From Nitrospirota bacterium (GTDB taxonomy: Bacteria > Nitrospirota > Nitrospiria > Nitrospirales > Nitrospiraceae), in assembly GCA_020028595.1 (NCBI GenBank), contig JAIBHQ010000037.1:1-7235 (forward strand): a stretch of 7,235 nt of DNA, read 5' to 3'. The notes beneath the pieces are model-generated. The model did no database searches, was not told the origin of the DNA, and worked only from the letters and a program-made list of their open reading frames with translations. How positions within the stretch are numbered: the stretch's first letter is position 1; each line of letters starts with the position of its first letter. Positions 6,098-7,235 of this stretch are shown in pieces. A program made the translations under genes and the position numbers.

Positions 6098-6883
6098 TCA
6101 CGAAAGACGCTTGGCGAACGACGCTTCGCGCGTCCCTTCCTCGACAATCTCCTCGATCAATCGCCGATCCTCGTCGGTCAGCGACCTGTCTTGCAGCAGA
6201 TCCGGACGTTTCCGGTACGTGCTCCGCAGCGCTTCCTTCCTCCGCCACAGCCGGATGGCCTCGTGATTCCCGGACAGCAGCACCTCCGGCACCGGCAAAC
6301 CGCGCAGCTCGGCCGGCCGCGTGTAGTGCGGGTAATCCAGCAGCGACTCCGCAAACGAGTCGCGCTCCGCGGATTCCGGATCACCGAGCACGCCCGGGAT
6401 CAGGCGCACCGCCGCGTCGATCATCACGAGCGCGGGCAATTCCCCTCCGGTCAGCACGTAATCGCCGACCGAGACTTCCTCCGGTTCGAGCCCGATCCGC
6501 ACCCGTTCGTCGATCCCTTCGTAATGTCCGCACACAAATACCAACCGGCGCCGCTCGTCGCGAAATTCCTCCGCCAGCCGCTGCGTAAACGGACGCCCCT
6601 GCGGCGACGGCAGCAGCAGACGCAACGACGCCCCGGATTCTCCATACTGCCGGCGCAGCGCCTCGACTGCGCGGAAGACCGGCTCCGCCTTCATGACCAT
6701 CCCGGCCCCGCCGCCGTAGGGCGTATCATCCGCTACCAGATGGCGGCCTTCGGTATAGTCCCGCAAATTGTGCACGCGGGCTTCCAGCAGCCCCTTCTCC
6801 TGCGCGCGCTTGAGCATGCTCTGCCCCAGGACCGGCTGTACCAAATCAGGAAACAGCGTGATGATGTCACAACGTAGCATCAT
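6098..6883 (-). CDS. trmD: tRNA (guanine-N1)-methyltransferase TrmD
   Basis: TrmD uses S-adenosylmethionine to make m1G at position 37 of tRNAs with G36-G37, preventing +1 frameshifting. The product from ATG 6881-6883 is 261 residues, normal for the family. Motifs (261-residue numbering) are CDIITLFPDL (5-14), the loop PYGGGAGMVMKAEP (55-68), VFVCGHYEGIDERV (115-128), the trefoil-knot SAM site VGDYVLTGGELPALVMIDA (139-157) and ERDSF (173-177), whose Asp175 should be the catalytic base. The frame extends to a GTG at 6919, adding 12 unlike residues. I preferred 6883 because GGGAG lies seven bases upstream and the ATG overlaps the stop of the preceding small ORF (ATGA). ATG 6878-6880 is equally possible and is the position matching the start of the duplicated fragment. 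It is flanked by rimM and rplS as usual; the unusual point is the copy of its own 5' end immediately upstream. Confidence 0.96.
   Translation of the reverse strand: MMLRCDIITLFPDLVQPVLGQSMLKRAQEKGLLEARVHNLRDYTEGRHLVADDTPYGGGAGMVMKAEPVFRAVEALRRQYGESGASLRLLLPSPQGRPFTQRLAEEFRDERRRLVFVCGHYEGIDERVRIGLEPEEVSVGDYVLTGGELPALVMIDAAVRLIPGVLGDPESAERDSFAESLLDYPHYTRPAELRGLPVPEVLLSGNHEAIRLWRRKEALRSTYRKRPDLLQDRSLTDEDRRLIEEIVEEGTREASFAKRLS
6780..6880. repeat. Direct repeat, copy within trmD codons 1-34
   Basis: This 101-bp stretch matches 6941-7041 at a constant offset of 161 bp with no gaps: 81 of 101 bases agree by hand count. The longest shared runs include CTCTGCCCCAGG-ACCGGCTGTA (6820-6840, interrupted only by notation) and ATGATGTCACAACG (6861-6874). 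It covers the start of functional trmD. Confidence 0.9.
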
Positions 6884-7041
6884 CGCGCGGCTCCCAAGAA
6901 TTCCATGCTGCTTCCGCACAAGCCCAATATTTCACACGCAGCTTCCAGCAGCATCCTCTCCGGAACCTGCTTGAGCAGGCTCTGCCCCAGGACCGGCTGT
7001 ATCAAGCCGGGCAACGGTGCAATGATGTCACAACGCAGCAC
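6880..7041 (-). pseudogene. Diverged duplicate of the trmD 5' end, open for 53 codons
   Basis: Between rimM and trmD, a frame from GTG 7039-7041 to TGA 6880-6882 encodes 53 residues whose first 34 align without gaps to the TrmD N terminus (22 of 34 identical from the ATG at 6878-6880). Shared blocks are LRCDII, QPVLGQS and LLEA. After residue 34 the similarity ends and the rest (Cys/Leu/Gly/Ala-rich) has no recognisable match. It lacks the SAM-binding knot and catalytic Asp, so it cannot be a methyltransferase. It still has AAGGAGG six bases before the GTG, overlaps the end of rimM by 14 bases, and its stop overlaps the trmD ATG as ATGA, so it may be translated and couple rimM to trmD. Many base changes alter the amino acid, suggesting weak protein-level constraint. 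It could be a decaying remnant or a coupling leader ORF. Confidence 0.6.
6941..7041. repeat. Direct repeat, copy upstream of trmD
   Basis: This is the second copy of the 101-bp repeat, lying between the rimM 3' end and trmD. The offset of 161 is not a multiple of 3, so this copy's frame does not run into trmD. Similarity fades below 6941 apart from a short CACGC match one base out of register, and above 7041 the sequence is rimM coding. Confidence 0.9.
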
Positions 7042-7235
7042 GGGCCGCCTCCTTCGCCGTCACTTCGTCCGTCCGCCGAATCGTCATCGTTTTGTTCGGC
7101 ACATCCACCGCGGCCACCGCGTCCTTCGCCGCCGGGATCAGCACTTCGCCGTCTTCGCCACGCACGACAAACACATGATGGCCGGGCGTCCTGAGTATGT
7201 CTTCCACCGTTCCCACCAGGCGGCCGGTCTCATCC
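7028..7235 (-). CDS. rimM: Ribosome maturation factor RimM, C-terminal part (5' end outside window)
   Basis: The last 68 residues of RimM are present; the gene is cut by the right edge. RimM binds ribosomal protein S19 and assists 30S head assembly and 16S rRNA processing. The visible part is the C-terminal PRC-barrel domain: DETGRLVGTVEDIL, then HHVFVVR, GEVLIPAAKDAVAAVDV and a final strand MTIRR. The N-terminal RimM domain is off-window. A short tail (TDEVTAKEAARAAL) follows. Its last codons overlap the start of the trmD-derived ORF, and the tail's DNA supplies that ORF's Shine-Dalgarno. A GTG at 7216 is not a start, since the frame continues upstream and the domain needs those residues. 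The position immediately before trmD is the usual one for rimM. Confidence 0.9.
   Translation of the reverse strand, partial: DETGRLVGTVEDILRTPGHHVFVVRGEDGEVLIPAAKDAVAAVDVPNKTMTIRRTDEVTAKEAARAAL

Noticed and set aside
6884..6919. 12-residue N-terminal extension of TrmD from a GTG start
   Set aside because: No convincing Shine-Dalgarno; family members start at the MLRCDII-like segment, and GGGAG precedes the later ATG.

Overview
The window is a GC-rich bacterial chromosome segment of core, mostly vertically inherited genes. Gene content and order (rimM-trmD-rplS-rnhB-yraN running directly into ftsE-ftsX-envC-like-ctp) suggest a Gram-negative-type (diderm) bacterium. I suspect a Nitrospira-like member of Nitrospirota, but that is a guess from gene order, base composition and memory, not from any search.

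Almost everything lies on the minus strand, so the transcription order runs from high to low coordinates. It starts with the 3' end of rimM (16S rRNA maturation, cut by the right edge), followed by a 53-codon open fragment that duplicates the 5' end of trmD. Next come trmD (tRNA m1G37 methyltransferase), rplS (ribosomal protein L19 with a long Lys/Ala/Pro tail), rnhB (RNase HII) and yraN (UPF0102 nuclease-fold protein). A 129-bp gap then holds a small inverted heptad-repeat element. After it come ftsE and ftsX (divisome ABC complex), an EnvC-type coiled-coil/LytM protein with a degenerate active site, and a periplasmic S41 carboxyl-terminal processing protease. The extreme left end carries the last 63 codons of a convergent plus-strand gene with helix-hairpin-helix motifs; its stop lies 4 bp from the protease stop.

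The minus-strand genes are packed like one operon. Stop/start overlaps (ATGA or GTGA) occur at the trmD-fragment/trmD, rnhB/yraN, ftsE/ftsX, ftsX/envC and envC/ctp junctions. The left half is a cell-envelope module: FtsEX uses ATP in the cytoplasm to drive a periplasmic EnvC-like activator, which in the known systems switches on peptidoglycan amidases, and a processing protease follows. The right half is a translation and RNA-maintenance module. 

The two least ordinary pieces are the diverged 161-bp-offset duplication of the trmD 5' end and the heptad-repeat element between yraN and ftsE. The latter is flanked by TTGGC direct repeats whose collapse would restore a 7-nt operon-like spacer. No mobile-element gene, CRISPR array, tRNA or rRNA was seen, and no stretch over 300 bp lacks a gene.
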